The notes under the pieces were generated by a model. It was not told the DNA's origin and searched no databases. It worked only from the letters and a program-made list of their open reading frames with translations. From an uncultured Acidaminococcus sp. (GTDB taxonomy: Bacteria > Bacillota > Negativicutes > Acidaminococcales > Acidaminococcaceae), in contig OMYF01000021.1 of NCBI GenBank assembly GCA_900315205.1, positions 1-57,284 of the forward strand: DNA of 57,284 nucleotides, read 5' to 3'. Of the stretch, positions 7,496 to 16,911 are shown one piece after another. The position numbers were made by a program, and so were the translations under genes. How positions within the stretch are numbered: position 1 is the first letter of the stretch; each line of letters starts with the position of its first letter.

Positions 7496-9547
7496 ATGAA
7501 AGAAAAAGATCGTGCTCAATTATGGCGGACCGTCCGCGTCGTCATGGCGGTCGTGGGGAGCGTCTGTGCCGTTTACGGCCTTTATGCCAACCAGGCTCTG
7601 TGCACGGCTGCCGGCCTTGTCACCGTCCTTCTGGTCTATTATTTCAGTTCCCGGAGCAGCCAGCTGCGGGAAGCCTGGTTCAACCACGCCATGACGACAG
7701 TGGTGCGCAACATCGAGCGGGCCAATAACTATGCGGTACAGCGTCTGCCGATCGGCATCGGGGTCTTCGACCATGACGGGCATCTGCAGTGGCGGAACCG
7801 GCTTTTCAACGAAATCCTGAGTGTGGATGCTCCGCTGGGGGCTTCTTTTGAAAAGATCATGCCTCCGCCGGAGAACAATCTGGCGGCCCTTGGTGTACGG
7901 GATGCGGATAAACAGCTGAAAGTGGGGGACCGGGTCTATTCGATGCTCGTCCGGCGGGTAAAGACAATGGAAGAGCAGGAGGAGGATACGGGCGTCGTCA
8001 TCTATCTCATCGACATCACGGACAAGGAACGGCAGCAGCGCCGGTATGACGATGAACGGCCCGTCGTGGCCTACGTCCAGTTCGATAACTATGCCGATGC
8101 CCAGAAGGGCCTGAACGAAAGCGACCGTGCCAATATGGTCGTCGGTGTCACCAAAGCGATCAGTGCCTGGGCGGAGGAAATCCACGGCTATTCCATCAAA
8201 TATTCTGAAGATCTCTACCTTGTGGGCATCAACAAAAAAGGGCTGCTGGATACCATCGGCCGCAAGTTCCCCGTCCTTGACGAAGTCCGGAAGATCCGCA
8301 TCAATCCGCGGACGACGCCGACCATCAGTATCGGGATCGCCTGTGGCGGCAAGAACCTGGCCCAGATGAGCCAGAAAGCCCAGTCCTGTCTGGACCTTGC
8401 CCTTGGGCGCGGCGGCGATCAGGCTGTCGTTTCTATGGGTGAGGAGATCAGCTTCTACGGAGCCCGCGGAAGCGTCCAGGCAAAGAACACGAGGGTCCGC
8501 GCCCGCATCGTGGCGCAGGCCATCCACGAACTGATGACGAATGCCGACAAGGTCTTCATCATGGGGCATGTCAACGAGGATTATGATGCCATCGGTGCTG
8601 CCATCGGTGTGGCCAAGATGGCCCGCACCCTGGGCAAGGAATGCTACATCGTTTCCAGCGGCCAGGGAACAGCCATGACCAACCTTGCGGCCATGACCAG
8701 GAACCAGAAGAATGAATATCTCGATCTGGTCATCGATGAAGATACGGCACTGGAACAGCGGACACCGGGCAGCCTCCTCGTCCTGGTGGATCACCACCGG
8801 CCCATGCTCACGGCGGCCCCGAAGGTCCTCGCCGCCATCAAGCGGCGTGTCATCATCGACCACCACCGCCGTGCGGAGGATGCCATAGAGGATGTCATGC
8901 TGCAGTATATGGAACCGTCCACTTCCTCGACGAGTGAAATGGTGACGGAGATCCTCCAGTATTTCCAGGAACGCCTGGAAGTGACACCGCTGGAAGCCTC
9001 CGTCCTGTATGCCGGCATCCTGGTGGATACGAAGAATTTTGCCGTCCAGACCGGTGAGCGTACATTTGAGGCGGCTGCCTTCCTGAGACGCAGCGGTGCG
9101 GATCCCCATGTGGTATCCCAGCTCTTCAAGGAAGACGAAGTGTCCGTCGTAAGGCGTGCAAAGATCATTACAGAAATGAAGAAACCCCTGCCGGGCCTTG
9201 CCATTTCCATCCATCACTGCTCTGTCAAAGACCGTGACGAGTCGGTGATCGTGGCCCAGGCGGCGGATGAACTCCTCACCATGAACGATGTCCATGTCAG
9301 CGCGGTCATGAGTGAGAATGAAGAAGGTGTCAGCATCTCTGCCCGTTCCGACGGAACTGTCAATGTGCAGGTCATGATGGAGGAACTCGGCGGCGGCGGG
9401 CATCAGACAGTGGCAGGCGTCCAGATCAAGGGCGCCCATGCGGAGGATCTGGTGCCGAAGATCATAGAAATGGCGAAAGCACAAATGATGAAGGAGGAAA
9501 ATACAGATGAAAGTCATTCTGCTGCAGGACGTGAAGAAATTGGGTAA
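7496..9547 (+). CDS. gdpP: Cyclic-di-AMP phosphodiesterase GdpP
   Basis: Hydrolyses the second messenger c-di-AMP to pApA at the membrane. Domain order is visible: two N-terminal membrane segments (about residues 10-50), a PAS-like domain (about 75-170), a degenerate GGDEF domain in which the signature is replaced (SIGIACGGKNL), then a DHH domain (GHVNEDYDAIGAA, LLVLVDHHRP, VIIDHHRR) and a C-terminal DHHA1 domain ending in GGGGHQTVAGVQI. The metal-binding Asp and His residues are intact. The length of 683 aa is near the family norm. It lacks its own ribosome site and is probably translated by coupling to the small ORF just before it. Its end overlaps the rplI start by 41 bases. Confidence 0.95.
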   Translation: MKEKDRAQLWRTVRVVMAVVGSVCAVYGLYANQALCTAAGLVTVLLVYYFSSRSSQLREAWFNHAMTTVVRNIERANNYAVQRLPIGIGVFDHDGHLQWRNRLFNEILSVDAPLGASFEKIMPPPENNLAALGVRDADKQLKVGDRVYSMLVRRVKTMEEQEEDTGVVIYLIDITDKERQQRRYDDERPVVAYVQFDNYADAQKGLNESDRANMVVGVTKAISAWAEEIHGYSIKYSEDLYLVGINKKGLLDTIGRKFPVLDEVRKIRINPRTTPTISIGIACGGKNLAQMSQKAQSCLDLALGRGGDQAVVSMGEEISFYGARGSVQAKNTRVRARIVAQAIHELMTNADKVFIMGHVNEDYDAIGAAIGVAKMARTLGKECYIVSSGQGTAMTNLAAMTRNQKNEYLDLVIDEDTALEQRTPGSLLVLVDHHRPMLTAAPKVLAAIKRRVIIDHHRRAEDAIEDVMLQYMEPSTSSTSEMVTEILQYFQERLEVTPLEASVLYAGILVDTKNFAVQTGERTFEAAAFLRRSGADPHVVSQLFKEDEVSVVRRAKIITEMKKPLPGLAISIHHCSVKDRDESVIVAQAADELLTMNDVHVSAVMSENEEGVSISARSDGTVNVQVMMEELGGGGHQTVAGVQIKGAHAEDLVPKIIEMAKAQMMKEENTDESHSAAGREEIG

Positions 9548-9959
9548 GAAAGGTGATATCGTGGAGACGGCCGAAGGGTACGGCCGCAACTATCTGATTC
9601 CCCGGGGCATGGCCCAGGAAGCGACCATGCGCAATGTGAACCAGGCCAGGGCGGACCAGCAGGTCGCTGCGCACCGGAAAGCCCAGGCCCACGATGAAGC
9701 GGTCATCCTGGCTTCCCAGCTGGAAAAAGTGGTGCTCCATATGCCGGTCAAAGTCGGGAGCAACGGCAAGCTCTTTGGTTCCATCGCTTCCAAGGATGTG
9801 GCGGATGCCCTGATCGCCCAGACGGGTATGGAAGGGGTGGACCGCCGCAGGATCGAGATCCCGGAAATCATCAAGAGCCCCGGTGAATATACGGCTACGG
9901 CCAGGCTGCTGCCGGAAGTCACGGCGAAGTTCAAGGTCGTTGTAGAAGCAAAGGAATAA
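9507..9959 (+). CDS. rplI: 50S ribosomal protein bL9
   Basis: Large-subunit protein at the base of the L1 stalk. The sequence has the classic N-terminal domain (MKVILLQDVKKLGKKGDIVE, then GYGRNYLIPRG), the long connecting helix and the C-terminal domain (GKLFGSIASKDVADAL). The length of 150 aa is normal. The ATG lies inside the last codons of gdpP, with AAGGAGG eight bases before it, so both genes are on one transcript. It stands between gdpP and dnaB as in Bacillus. Confidence 0.97.
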   Translation: MKVILLQDVKKLGKKGDIVETAEGYGRNYLIPRGMAQEATMRNVNQARADQQVAAHRKAQAHDEAVILASQLEKVVLHMPVKVGSNGKLFGSIASKDVADALIAQTGMEGVDRRRIEIPEIIKSPGEYTATARLLPEVTAKFKVVVEAKE

Positions 9960-9969
9960 GAAGGCATAC

Positions 9970-11316
9970 ATGGAAGACAGGATTCCCCCTCAAAACATAG
10001 AGGCGGAGCAGAGCGTCCTCGGGGCCATGCTCATCAGCCGGGAAGCCGTGGATAAGGTCGGAGAGATCCTGACAGCGGATGATTTCTACCGTCAGGACGA
10101 CAGGATCCTTTTTTCGGTCATCATGGACCTGCATCAGCATAACAAGCCCGTCGACATCATCACTGTGACGGAGGCGCTGCGGCAGCAGGACAAACTCGAC
10201 GCCATCGGCGGGACGGCAACCATCACGGCGCTCAGCAATGCTGTGCCGACGGCAGCCAACGTGGTTTTCCACGCCAGGATCGTCGAGGAAAAATCCCTGC
10301 GCCGGCAGCTCATCCGGGCCGGTACGGAAGTTGTCTCCAGCGGCTATGAAGAAGATCAGGACATTGGGGAAACCATCGACCTGGCGGAGCAGAAAATCCT
10401 TTCTGTAGCCAACAAGAAGCAGAATGCCGGTGCCACGGATATCAAGGATATCGTCAAGGGTGCCATGGCCCGCATCGAAGAGCTGTACGATTCCAAGCAT
10501 GCGTTTACGGGGCTTCCCACGGGTTTTGCCGATTTCGACAAGATGACGAGCGGCCTCCAGCCGTCGGATCTGATCATCGTGGCGGCCCGTCCGAGCATGG
10601 GGAAGTCATCCCTGGTCCTCAATATTGCCGAACATGTGGCTCTCAAGGGCCATAAGTCGGTGGCCTTCTTTTCCCTGGAAATGAGCAAGGAACAGCTGGT
10701 GCAGCGTATGCTCTGCAGCCAGGCCGGCATCGATGCCTCCCGGCTGCGGATCGGCCAGCTCAGGGATGAAGAATGGCCGAATCTCGTGGCAGCGGCGGAC
10801 CGCCTCAGTGATGCCAGGATCATGCTCGATGATACGCCGGGCATGACGGCTCTGGAAATGCGCTCTCGGGCACGGCGCTGGAAAAACGAGAACGGCCTCG
10901 ATCTCATCATCGTCGACTACCTGCAGCTGATGCAGGGGTCGTCGCGGCGGGCCAATGACAACCGTCAGCAGGAAATGAGTGAAATCTCCCGTTCCCTCAA
11001 GGGACTTGCCAGAGAGCTGAATGTGCCCGTCATCGCGCTCTCCCAGCTCAGCCGCGGCGTCGAGTCACGGCCGAACAAGCGTCCCATGCTGAGCGACCTG
11101 CGTGAATCAGGAGCGCTCGAACAGGACGCCGATATCGTTGCCTTTATTTACCGCGAGGATTATTACAATCCCGACACGGAAGACAAGAACATCACGGAAT
11201 TCATCATCGCAAAACACCGGAATGGTCCCGTCGGTACGGTCAAGCTCTTCTTCCAGAAAGAGTTTACGAGATTCTTTGATCTTACCCCGGAGCATATGGC
11301 CGGCGGTCAGGGATGA
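9970..11316 (+). CDS. dnaB: Replicative DNA helicase DnaB (DnaC of Bacillus)
   Basis: Hexameric 5'-3' helicase of the replication fork. The N-terminal domain (DRIPPQNIEAEQSVLGAML) is followed by the RecA-like motor. The Walker A motif is ARPSMGKSS at about residues 206-214, Walker B is LIIVDYLQLM at about 315-324, the R-finger region is LSRGVESRPNKRPMLSDLRESG, and H4 is IIAKHRNGPVG near the end. No intein is present. The length of 448 aa is standard. It follows rplI by 10 bases and a strong terminator closes the operon. Confidence 0.97.
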   Translation: MEDRIPPQNIEAEQSVLGAMLISREAVDKVGEILTADDFYRQDDRILFSVIMDLHQHNKPVDIITVTEALRQQDKLDAIGGTATITALSNAVPTAANVVFHARIVEEKSLRRQLIRAGTEVVSSGYEEDQDIGETIDLAEQKILSVANKKQNAGATDIKDIVKGAMARIEELYDSKHAFTGLPTGFADFDKMTSGLQPSDLIIVAARPSMGKSSLVLNIAEHVALKGHKSVAFFSLEMSKEQLVQRMLCSQAGIDASRLRIGQLRDEEWPNLVAAADRLSDARIMLDDTPGMTALEMRSRARRWKNENGLDLIIVDYLQLMQGSSRRANDNRQQEMSEISRSLKGLARELNVPVIALSQLSRGVESRPNKRPMLSDLRESGALEQDADIVAFIYREDYYNPDTEDKNITEFIIAKHRNGPVGTVKLFFQKEFTRFFDLTPEHMAGGQG

Positions 11317-11323
11317 TATACAG

Positions 11324-11363
11324 AGTCCTGCCCGGACTGCAGAAGCCGGACAGGACTTTTTGT
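11324..11363 (+). terminator. Rho-independent terminator after dnaB
   Basis: AGTCCTG-C-CCGG pairs with CCGG-A-CAGGACT around a ten-base loop, followed by five Ts. Confidence 0.85.
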
Positions 11364-11640
11364 CTGAAAAAAATCCTTCATTTTTTGCTGGAATGTTCGA
11401 AAATATGCCGCCTGTCCATCTGCAGCTCCCGGGGCTGCGGATGCAAGGGCAGGAAGCGGACAGGCACAGGGATGCGGCTTCCTGCAGAGAAACGGAACGG
11501 GAGGCGTCAGAATCTGCCGGGGATTTGGCTTTTGCGGCGGCGCGGCGCTGCGCTGCAGCGGTGAGCGGGCGCGGGGACCCGCAGCCGGCGGGAGCTTTCG
11601 GATCCGGCGCCGGGCGGCAGGGGACGGCAAAGAAATAAAT
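11364..11640. other. GC-rich intergenic stretch before purB
   Basis: No convincing gene on either strand. It contains a hairpin with arms GCAGGAAGC (11449-11457) and GCTTCCTGC (11477-11485), and a very GC-rich block at 11535-11625. Open frames here lack ribosome sites and recognisable sequence. Confidence 0.4.
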
Positions 11641-11660
11641 GGAACAAAAATGATATTAGA

Positions 11661-11689
11661 TTGCTACCCGTTCGGAAAAATGGTACAAT
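11661..11689 (+). promoter_or_regulatory. Promoter of purB-purA
   Basis: TTGCTA (11661-11666), 17 bases, TACAAT (11684-11689), about 70 bases before the purB start. I see no purine riboswitch or clear PurR box in the short leader. Confidence 0.65.
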
Positions 11690-11757
11690 GAGAAAGCGGC
11701 GGGAACGGCGTGTTCTCGTGTCATGCCATTTTCGTGTCATCTTAAGGAGGAAGTATT

Positions 11758-13050
11758 GTGATTCCACGTTATACAAGTAAGGAAATGGGTTCTATCTGGA
11801 CCGAGGAAAACGAAGACCGCAACATTGTCAAAGTCGAGATCACTGCCTGTGAAGCGATGAACAAACTGGGGATCGTCCCTGATGACGCGCTCCACGATAT
11901 CCAGACGAAAGCGGACTTCGATCTGGATCGGGTCCATGAGATCGAAAAAACGACCAACCATGATATCATTTCTCTGCTTACTTCTGTGGCTGAACATGTC
12001 GGCGATGCTTCCAAATACATCCATAAAGGTCTGACTTCCAATGATGTCAAGGATACGGCCATGGGCCTTATGATGAAGCACTCTGCTGAAATCCTGATCC
12101 GCGAGGAGAAGGAACTCCATGAGATCCTGAAAAACCAGGCCCAGAAATACCGTTACACCTACTGTGTAGGGCGGACCCACGGCATCCATGCGGAACCGAT
12201 GACTTTCGGCCTGAAATTCCTGCTTTGGATGTCCGAGACGGAACGCAATATCGAGCGCCTGGAACTGGCGAAGAAATACATCTCCGTAGGCAAGCTGAGC
12301 GGTGCCATCGGAACGTATTCCAACATCGATCCGTTCGTGGAACAGTACGTCTGTGAAAAGCTGGGCCTCACTCCTGTGCCTGTTGCCAACCAGGTCGTCC
12401 AGCGGGACCGTCACGCGTTCTACCTGAGCACCATCGCCGTGTGCGGGGCTTCCCTGGAAAAGATGGCCCTCGAAATCCGCCATCTCCAGCGTACGGAAGT
12501 CCGCGAAGCGGAAGAATATTTTGCTCCCGGTCAGAAGGGCTCTTCTGCGATGCCGCATAAGCGCAACCCGATCACCTGCGAAAAAATCTGCGGCCTGGCC
12601 CGCGTCCTGCGCGGCAATGCCGAAGCTGCCATGGAAAATGTGGCGCTCTGGCATGAACGGGATATCTCCCATTCTTCCGTGGAACGGATCATCCTGCCGG
12701 ATTCCACGATCCTGCTGGATCACATGCTCCGCAAGATGAAAGATATCCTCAGCAAACTGCTCGTCTATCCGGATGCGATGCTGCGTGACCTCAATCTGAC
12801 CGGCGGCCTGATCTACAGCCAGAATCTGCTGATCGCTCTCGTAAGCAAGGGAGTGCTCCGCGAGGATGCCTATAAATGGGTGCAGCGCAACGCCATGGCG
12901 CGCTGGCTCAAGGGTGCGGACTTCAAGACCAATGTCGAGGCCGATCCCGATATCGACAAGTATCTGACGAAGGAAGAAGTGGAAGCCTGCTTCGAACCGA
13001 AACATATGCTCAAGCACCTGGACGAAATCTACGCCCGCTTTGGAATGTAA
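11758..13050 (+). CDS. purB: Adenylosuccinate lyase
   Basis: Catalyses two fumarate-releasing steps of purine synthesis (SAICAR to AICAR and adenylosuccinate to AMP). The superfamily signature GSSAMPHKRNP is present, with the mobile catalytic loop around it, as are GRTHGIHAEPMTFG and TSNDVKDTAMG. The length of 430 aa is standard. The start codon is GTG with AAGGAGG seven bases upstream. purA follows 20 bases later, so the two enzymes acting in sequence on adenylosuccinate are made together. Confidence 0.96.
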   Translation: MIPRYTSKEMGSIWTEENEDRNIVKVEITACEAMNKLGIVPDDALHDIQTKADFDLDRVHEIEKTTNHDIISLLTSVAEHVGDASKYIHKGLTSNDVKDTAMGLMMKHSAEILIREEKELHEILKNQAQKYRYTYCVGRTHGIHAEPMTFGLKFLLWMSETERNIERLELAKKYISVGKLSGAIGTYSNIDPFVEQYVCEKLGLTPVPVANQVVQRDRHAFYLSTIAVCGASLEKMALEIRHLQRTEVREAEEYFAPGQKGSSAMPHKRNPITCEKICGLARVLRGNAEAAMENVALWHERDISHSSVERIILPDSTILLDHMLRKMKDILSKLLVYPDAMLRDLNLTGGLIYSQNLLIALVSKGVLREDAYKWVQRNAMARWLKGADFKTNVEADPDIDKYLTKEEVEACFEPKHMLKHLDEIYARFGM

Positions 13051-13070
13051 TCCGAAAGAAGGAGAAATTT

Positions 13071-14357
13071 ATGTCATCTATCGTAGTCATTGGTTCCCAG
13101 TGGGGGGACGAAGGCAAAGGCAAAATCGTGGACTACCTGGCCCAGAAAGCGGATGTGGTGGCCCGTTATTCCGGCGGTTCCAACGCGGGCCATACGGTTG
13201 TCGTCAATGATGTGGCCTACAAACTGAGACTGCTGCCGAGCGGCATCCTCTACAAGGACAAGCTCTGCATCCTCGGCAACGGTGTCGTCATCAACCCCCG
13301 TGTCGTCCTGCAGGAAATCGCCGGCATGAAGGAAAAGGGCATTGATACGGACCATCTGCTCATCAGTGACCGGGCCCATGTGGTGTTCCCTTACCATGAA
13401 AAACAGGACGAGCTGCAGGAAGCCGCCCTGGGCGACCGCAAAATCGGTACGACCAAAGGCGGTATCGGTCCCTGCTACATGGATAAATATGCCCGTACGG
13501 GCATCCGTGTCTGCGACCTCATGAACAAAGAGATCCTGGCTGAAAAGCTGAAACGCAATCTGGAAGCCAAGAACAGGCTCTTTACGAAATATTACGGTGC
13601 AGAGCCCATGGCGTATGAGCCGATGCTGAAGGATTACCTGGCTTATGCGGAAGCGCTGCGTCCCTATGTCGCTGATACGAGCGTCGCTCTGGGCAAAGCG
13701 TTCGATGCCGGCAAGAATGTCCTTTTTGAAGGGGCACAGGCTACATACCTCGATATCGACTATGGCACCTATCCGTATGTGACAAGTTCCAATCCGACGG
13801 CTGGCAATGCTGCCACGGGCAGCGGCATCGGGCCGCGCTTCATCGATCATGTGGTCGGTGTGGTCAAGGCGTATACGACGCGCGTCGGGGAAGGTCCCTT
13901 TACGTGCGAACTCTTTGACAAGGACGGCGATGCCCTGCGCGAAGCCGGTCATGAATATGGCACTGTGACGGGGCGGCCCCGCCGCTGCGGCTGGCTGGAC
14001 GCCTTCATGGTGCGGTATTCAGCCCGCCTCAACAGCATGGATTCCCTGGCTATTACGCGGCTGGATATCCTCGACGGATTTGACCGGATCAAGATGTGCA
14101 CGGGCTGGGAGATCGATGGTAAGGCTGTGGACTATATCCCTGCGGACCTGTCCATCCTGGCCAAGGCAAAACCGGTCTATGAAACGTTCAAGGGCTGGAA
14201 ATGCGATATTTCCGGTGTCCGTTCCTTTGAGGACCTGCCGGAAGAAGCGCAGATCTACCTGAAGCGTCTTGCCGAGGTCGTCGGTGTGGAAATCGGGATC
14301 GTTTCCGTGGGCCCGAACCGCGATCAGACTTTTGCATTGAAAGAGTTCTTCGCATAA
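13071..14357 (+). CDS. purA: Adenylosuccinate synthetase
   Basis: Joins IMP and aspartate using GTP, the first committed step to AMP. The start MSSIVVIGSQWGDEGKGKIVD is fixed by AGAAGGAG and by the family N-terminus; a longer in-frame reading overlaps purB and is rejected. Visible sites are GQWGDEGKGK-type phosphate loop (GSQWGDEGKGK), NAGHTVV, GTTKGGIGPCYMDK, and the GTP base-recognition region near the end (VSVGPNRDQT). The length of 428 aa is standard. Confidence 0.97.
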   Translation: MSSIVVIGSQWGDEGKGKIVDYLAQKADVVARYSGGSNAGHTVVVNDVAYKLRLLPSGILYKDKLCILGNGVVINPRVVLQEIAGMKEKGIDTDHLLISDRAHVVFPYHEKQDELQEAALGDRKIGTTKGGIGPCYMDKYARTGIRVCDLMNKEILAEKLKRNLEAKNRLFTKYYGAEPMAYEPMLKDYLAYAEALRPYVADTSVALGKAFDAGKNVLFEGAQATYLDIDYGTYPYVTSSNPTAGNAATGSGIGPRFIDHVVGVVKAYTTRVGEGPFTCELFDKDGDALREAGHEYGTVTGRPRRCGWLDAFMVRYSARLNSMDSLAITRLDILDGFDRIKMCTGWEIDGKAVDYIPADLSILAKAKPVYETFKGWKCDISGVRSFEDLPEEAQIYLKRLAEVVGVEIGIVSVGPNRDQTFALKEFFA

Positions 14358-14371
14358 GCTGCAGTATAGTA

Positions 14372-14426
14372 AAAAAGCTGTGGAAAGTGCCGTCAAGTGT
14401 ACGGTACCTTCCACAGCTTTTTTTGC
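14372..14426. terminator. Terminator after purA
   Basis: A 15-base arm AAAAAAGCTGTGGAA pairs with TTCCACAGCTTTTTT, with an inner CCGT/ACGG pair, followed by Ts. The arms contain the AGCTGTG/CACAGCT core of the perfect palindromes at 1325, 21135 and 55672. Confidence 0.88.
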
Positions 14427-14514
14427 CATTTTTCAGTCTGCCGCGCTTTGCGGCCGGCCTGGAAAGCAGGCGGGACAAAGCCGTTTCGCTGTGCCAGCGC
14501 GCATCGGTACGGTT

Positions 14515-15465
14515 TCAGAGAGCATCCGGCGGCAGGCTGGGATCTTCCGGCGGGACCGGCAGGGACCGGCGCCTGTCCGGATCATGTTCTTTCCGGTATT
14601 GCAGCGGCGTACGCCCGAACTGTTTCCGGAACTGGTCGATATAGTAGCTTGTGGAGCTGAAGCCGCAGTCGTAGGCAATCTGACTGATGGGCATCTCTGT
14701 CTGGACCAGGGCGGAAAGGCTTTTTTCCAGCCGGAATTTGCGCAGGTACGAAAAGATCGATTCACCCGTATAACGCTTGAAGAGCCGGCAGCATTCCCCG
14801 CGGGTGTAGGAGGCAAAGGCGGAAAGTTCGTCCAGGGAAATCTTTTCTGTATAATGCTCACCGATATATGTAAGGATGTGCTGGACGGCCAGATTGCTCC
14901 GGGACCGCTGGACGGTGCTGCATTTTCCGGGTCTGTGCCGCAGGATGGACAAGAAGAGCTGGAGCAGGAGGGCCGTGACTTCGAGCTCATATCCGTAGGG
15001 ACGGGTCTCTGTCAGTGTATAGATCGTACGGATCCGTTCCAGGGCTTCCTGCTGCCAGGGAACGGAGGCGCGCAGGAGCAGACAGGCCAGTTCGGGGGCT
15101 TTCAGCGCTGGCAGGAGGTAGCGGCTTTCCAGGATGGAGCCGGGCCAGGCTGCCAGCATGGCTTTTCCCACGTCAAGGCAGATATAGGTGCTGTCGGGAT
15201 TTCCGACGGGCCGCGCCATATGCAGATAGCCGCTGTTGATGAAGATGCCGTCCCCTGTTTCAAGGAGATATTTGTTTTCATTGACGGAAAAAAGGACCCG
15301 TCCTTTTGTGACGGCACAGAACTGGAGCTCATCGTTCCAGTGGAGCGGTGTATAGCCCAGCACGTTCCGGCTCAGCGTGGAACAGTAGACACCGAGAGGA
15401 AAGGCCGGACCGGGTTTTGTCGTTTCCCGGTTTCCGGGACCGACCGGGATATCGAATATCTGCAT
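14515..15465 (-). CDS. AraC-family transcriptional regulator
   Basis: A 316-aa regulator with an N-terminal cupin-like sensing domain (YTPLHWNDELQFCAVTKGRVLFSVNENKYLLETGDGIFINSGYLH) and two C-terminal helix-turn-helix units (ISLDELSAFASYTRGECCRLFKRYTGESIFSYLRKFRLEKS, then MPISQIAYDCGFSSTSYYIDQFRKQFGRTPLQYRK). The ATG is chosen because AAGGAGG lies eight bases upstream; a longer frame has none. It is transcribed away from the two M20 hydrolase genes, separated by 164 bases. That layout suggests it controls them in response to a small ligand, though the ligand cannot be read from sequence. Confidence 0.9.
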   Translation of the reverse strand: MQIFDIPVGPGNRETTKPGPAFPLGVYCSTLSRNVLGYTPLHWNDELQFCAVTKGRVLFSVNENKYLLETGDGIFINSGYLHMARPVGNPDSTYICLDVGKAMLAAWPGSILESRYLLPALKAPELACLLLRASVPWQQEALERIRTIYTLTETRPYGYELEVTALLLQLFLSILRHRPGKCSTVQRSRSNLAVQHILTYIGEHYTEKISLDELSAFASYTRGECCRLFKRYTGESIFSYLRKFRLEKSLSALVQTEMPISQIAYDCGFSSTSYYIDQFRKQFGRTPLQYRKEHDPDRRRSLPVPPEDPSLPPDAL

Positions 15466-15629
15466 GGCTGTGCCTCCTTTTGCCGGTTTGTAACAATGGA
15501 TGGATTTGGAAAAAGCAATATTTATATATTTTAAAGCTATTTTTGCATATATTTCAGATCCTGTCCAGAATACAATGAAGCTGTCAGTTGGAATCATTCG
15601 GAAGTCACTGTGCGAAAGGAGAAGGTGTC

Positions 15630-16853
15630 ATGGAGAATAATGGAAAACAGATCCTCGGCCGCCTTGCAGAACTTGGACGGACTGGCCTTGATGCGGAGGG
15701 ACGCCGGATGCGGCTCGCCGCTTCCGATGCGGACAGGGAAGGGCGCGACCTGGTCGCCGGCTGGATGCGGGAAGCAGGCCTGCGTGTCGTGGTGGACCGG
15801 ATCGGAAATATCTTCGGCATCTGGGAAACGGACGAAAATAAAGCGGAGGCTCCCGTGATGACCGGATCCCACATCGATTCCGTCATCGATGCCGGCCGGT
15901 ACGACGGCTGTCTCGGTGTCATTTCCGGGCTGGAAGCTTTGAAAACGATGAAAGAAGCGGGCATCAGGACGAAGCATCCGCTCATTGTCGGTGTCTTCAC
16001 CAATGAGGAAGGGGTCCGCTATTCCCCCGATATGATGGGCTCCCTCGTCTATGCCGGCGGTATGGCTGTCGAGGATGCCCTCGCCAGTGTCGGTACGGAC
16101 GGGACGATTATGGGGGATGAGCTGAAGCGCATCGGATATGCCGGATCTGTCAGACCGGGGTTCGTCACGCCAAAAGCTTTTGTGGAACTCCATATCGAAC
16201 AGGGACCCATCATGGATGCCGAAGGAGTATCGATCGGTGCCGTGGAAAATCTGCAGGGCATCCACTGGCAGCGGATCACGATCGAAGGCGCCGCGAACCA
16301 TGCCGGTACCACACCGACCCGGATGCGGAAAGATGCCGGACTGGCGGCTGCAAAAGTGAATGTATTTGCCCGGGAGCTCGTCACAAAGTCCGGCGGTGTG
16401 GCGACAGTGGGGACCATCGCTTTTGAGCCGGGTGCCGTGAATGTCATCCCTTCCAGAGTGGTCTTCACACTCGACCTGCGCAATCCGGACAAAGCAAAGC
16501 TCGACAGTGATGACGCGGCCATCGGAGCCTATCTGAAAGAACTGGAAAAGAGTGACGGCGTCAGGATCACGTCCGAGCATATGACCTGTTTCGATCCTGT
16601 GCCTTTTGATGACGGCATCTGCCGCATCATAGAAAAATCGGCGCAAAACCGCGGCCTGTCGGTAAGGCGTATGGTCAGCGGTGCCGGGCAGGATGCCCAG
16701 ATGCTGGCACGGATCTGTCCGACCGCCATGATCTTCGTGCCGAGCGTCAACGGGATCAGCCACAATCCCCGGGAGCTGACCCATGATGAGGATGTCATCA
16801 ATGGAGCGAACGTCCTGCTCGATGTGCTGAAAGAACTGGCCGAAGCAGAGTGA
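15630..16853 (+). CDS. M20-family Zn hydrolase, N-carbamoyl-amino acid hydrolase / allantoate amidohydrolase type
   Basis: Metal-dependent amidohydrolase of the AtzC/HyuC branch, which cleaves N-carbamoyl groups from amino acids, ureidopropionate or allantoate. The binuclear metal ligands can be placed: H81 in GSHIDSV, D92 in GRYDGCLGV, E126/E127 in FTNEEG, H188 in ELHIEQGP and the late histidine in NGISHNPREL. The dimer lid region contains GAANHAGTTPTRMRKD, typical of the branch. The length of 407 aa fits. The ATG has GAAAGGAGAAGG upstream. The exact substrate is undecided; no hydantoinase or allantoinase gene is adjacent. Confidence 0.88.
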   Translation: MENNGKQILGRLAELGRTGLDAEGRRMRLAASDADREGRDLVAGWMREAGLRVVVDRIGNIFGIWETDENKAEAPVMTGSHIDSVIDAGRYDGCLGVISGLEALKTMKEAGIRTKHPLIVGVFTNEEGVRYSPDMMGSLVYAGGMAVEDALASVGTDGTIMGDELKRIGYAGSVRPGFVTPKAFVELHIEQGPIMDAEGVSIGAVENLQGIHWQRITIEGAANHAGTTPTRMRKDAGLAAAKVNVFARELVTKSGGVATVGTIAFEPGAVNVIPSRVVFTLDLRNPDKAKLDSDDAAIGAYLKELEKSDGVRITSEHMTCFDPVPFDDGICRIIEKSAQNRGLSVRRMVSGAGQDAQMLARICPTAMIFVPSVNGISHNPRELTHDEDVINGANVLLDVLKELAEAE

Positions 16854-16911
16854 CTGCAGGGAACCGGCTGCCCGGGACAGCCCGCACCTTTACCGGAAAG
16901 AAGGCATGGAT

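Noticed and set aside
7520..9589. 689-codon minus-strand frame opposite gdpP
   Set aside because: Its long openness follows from codon bias of gdpP on the other strand; the protein is rich in D, H, G and R without any recognisable motif.
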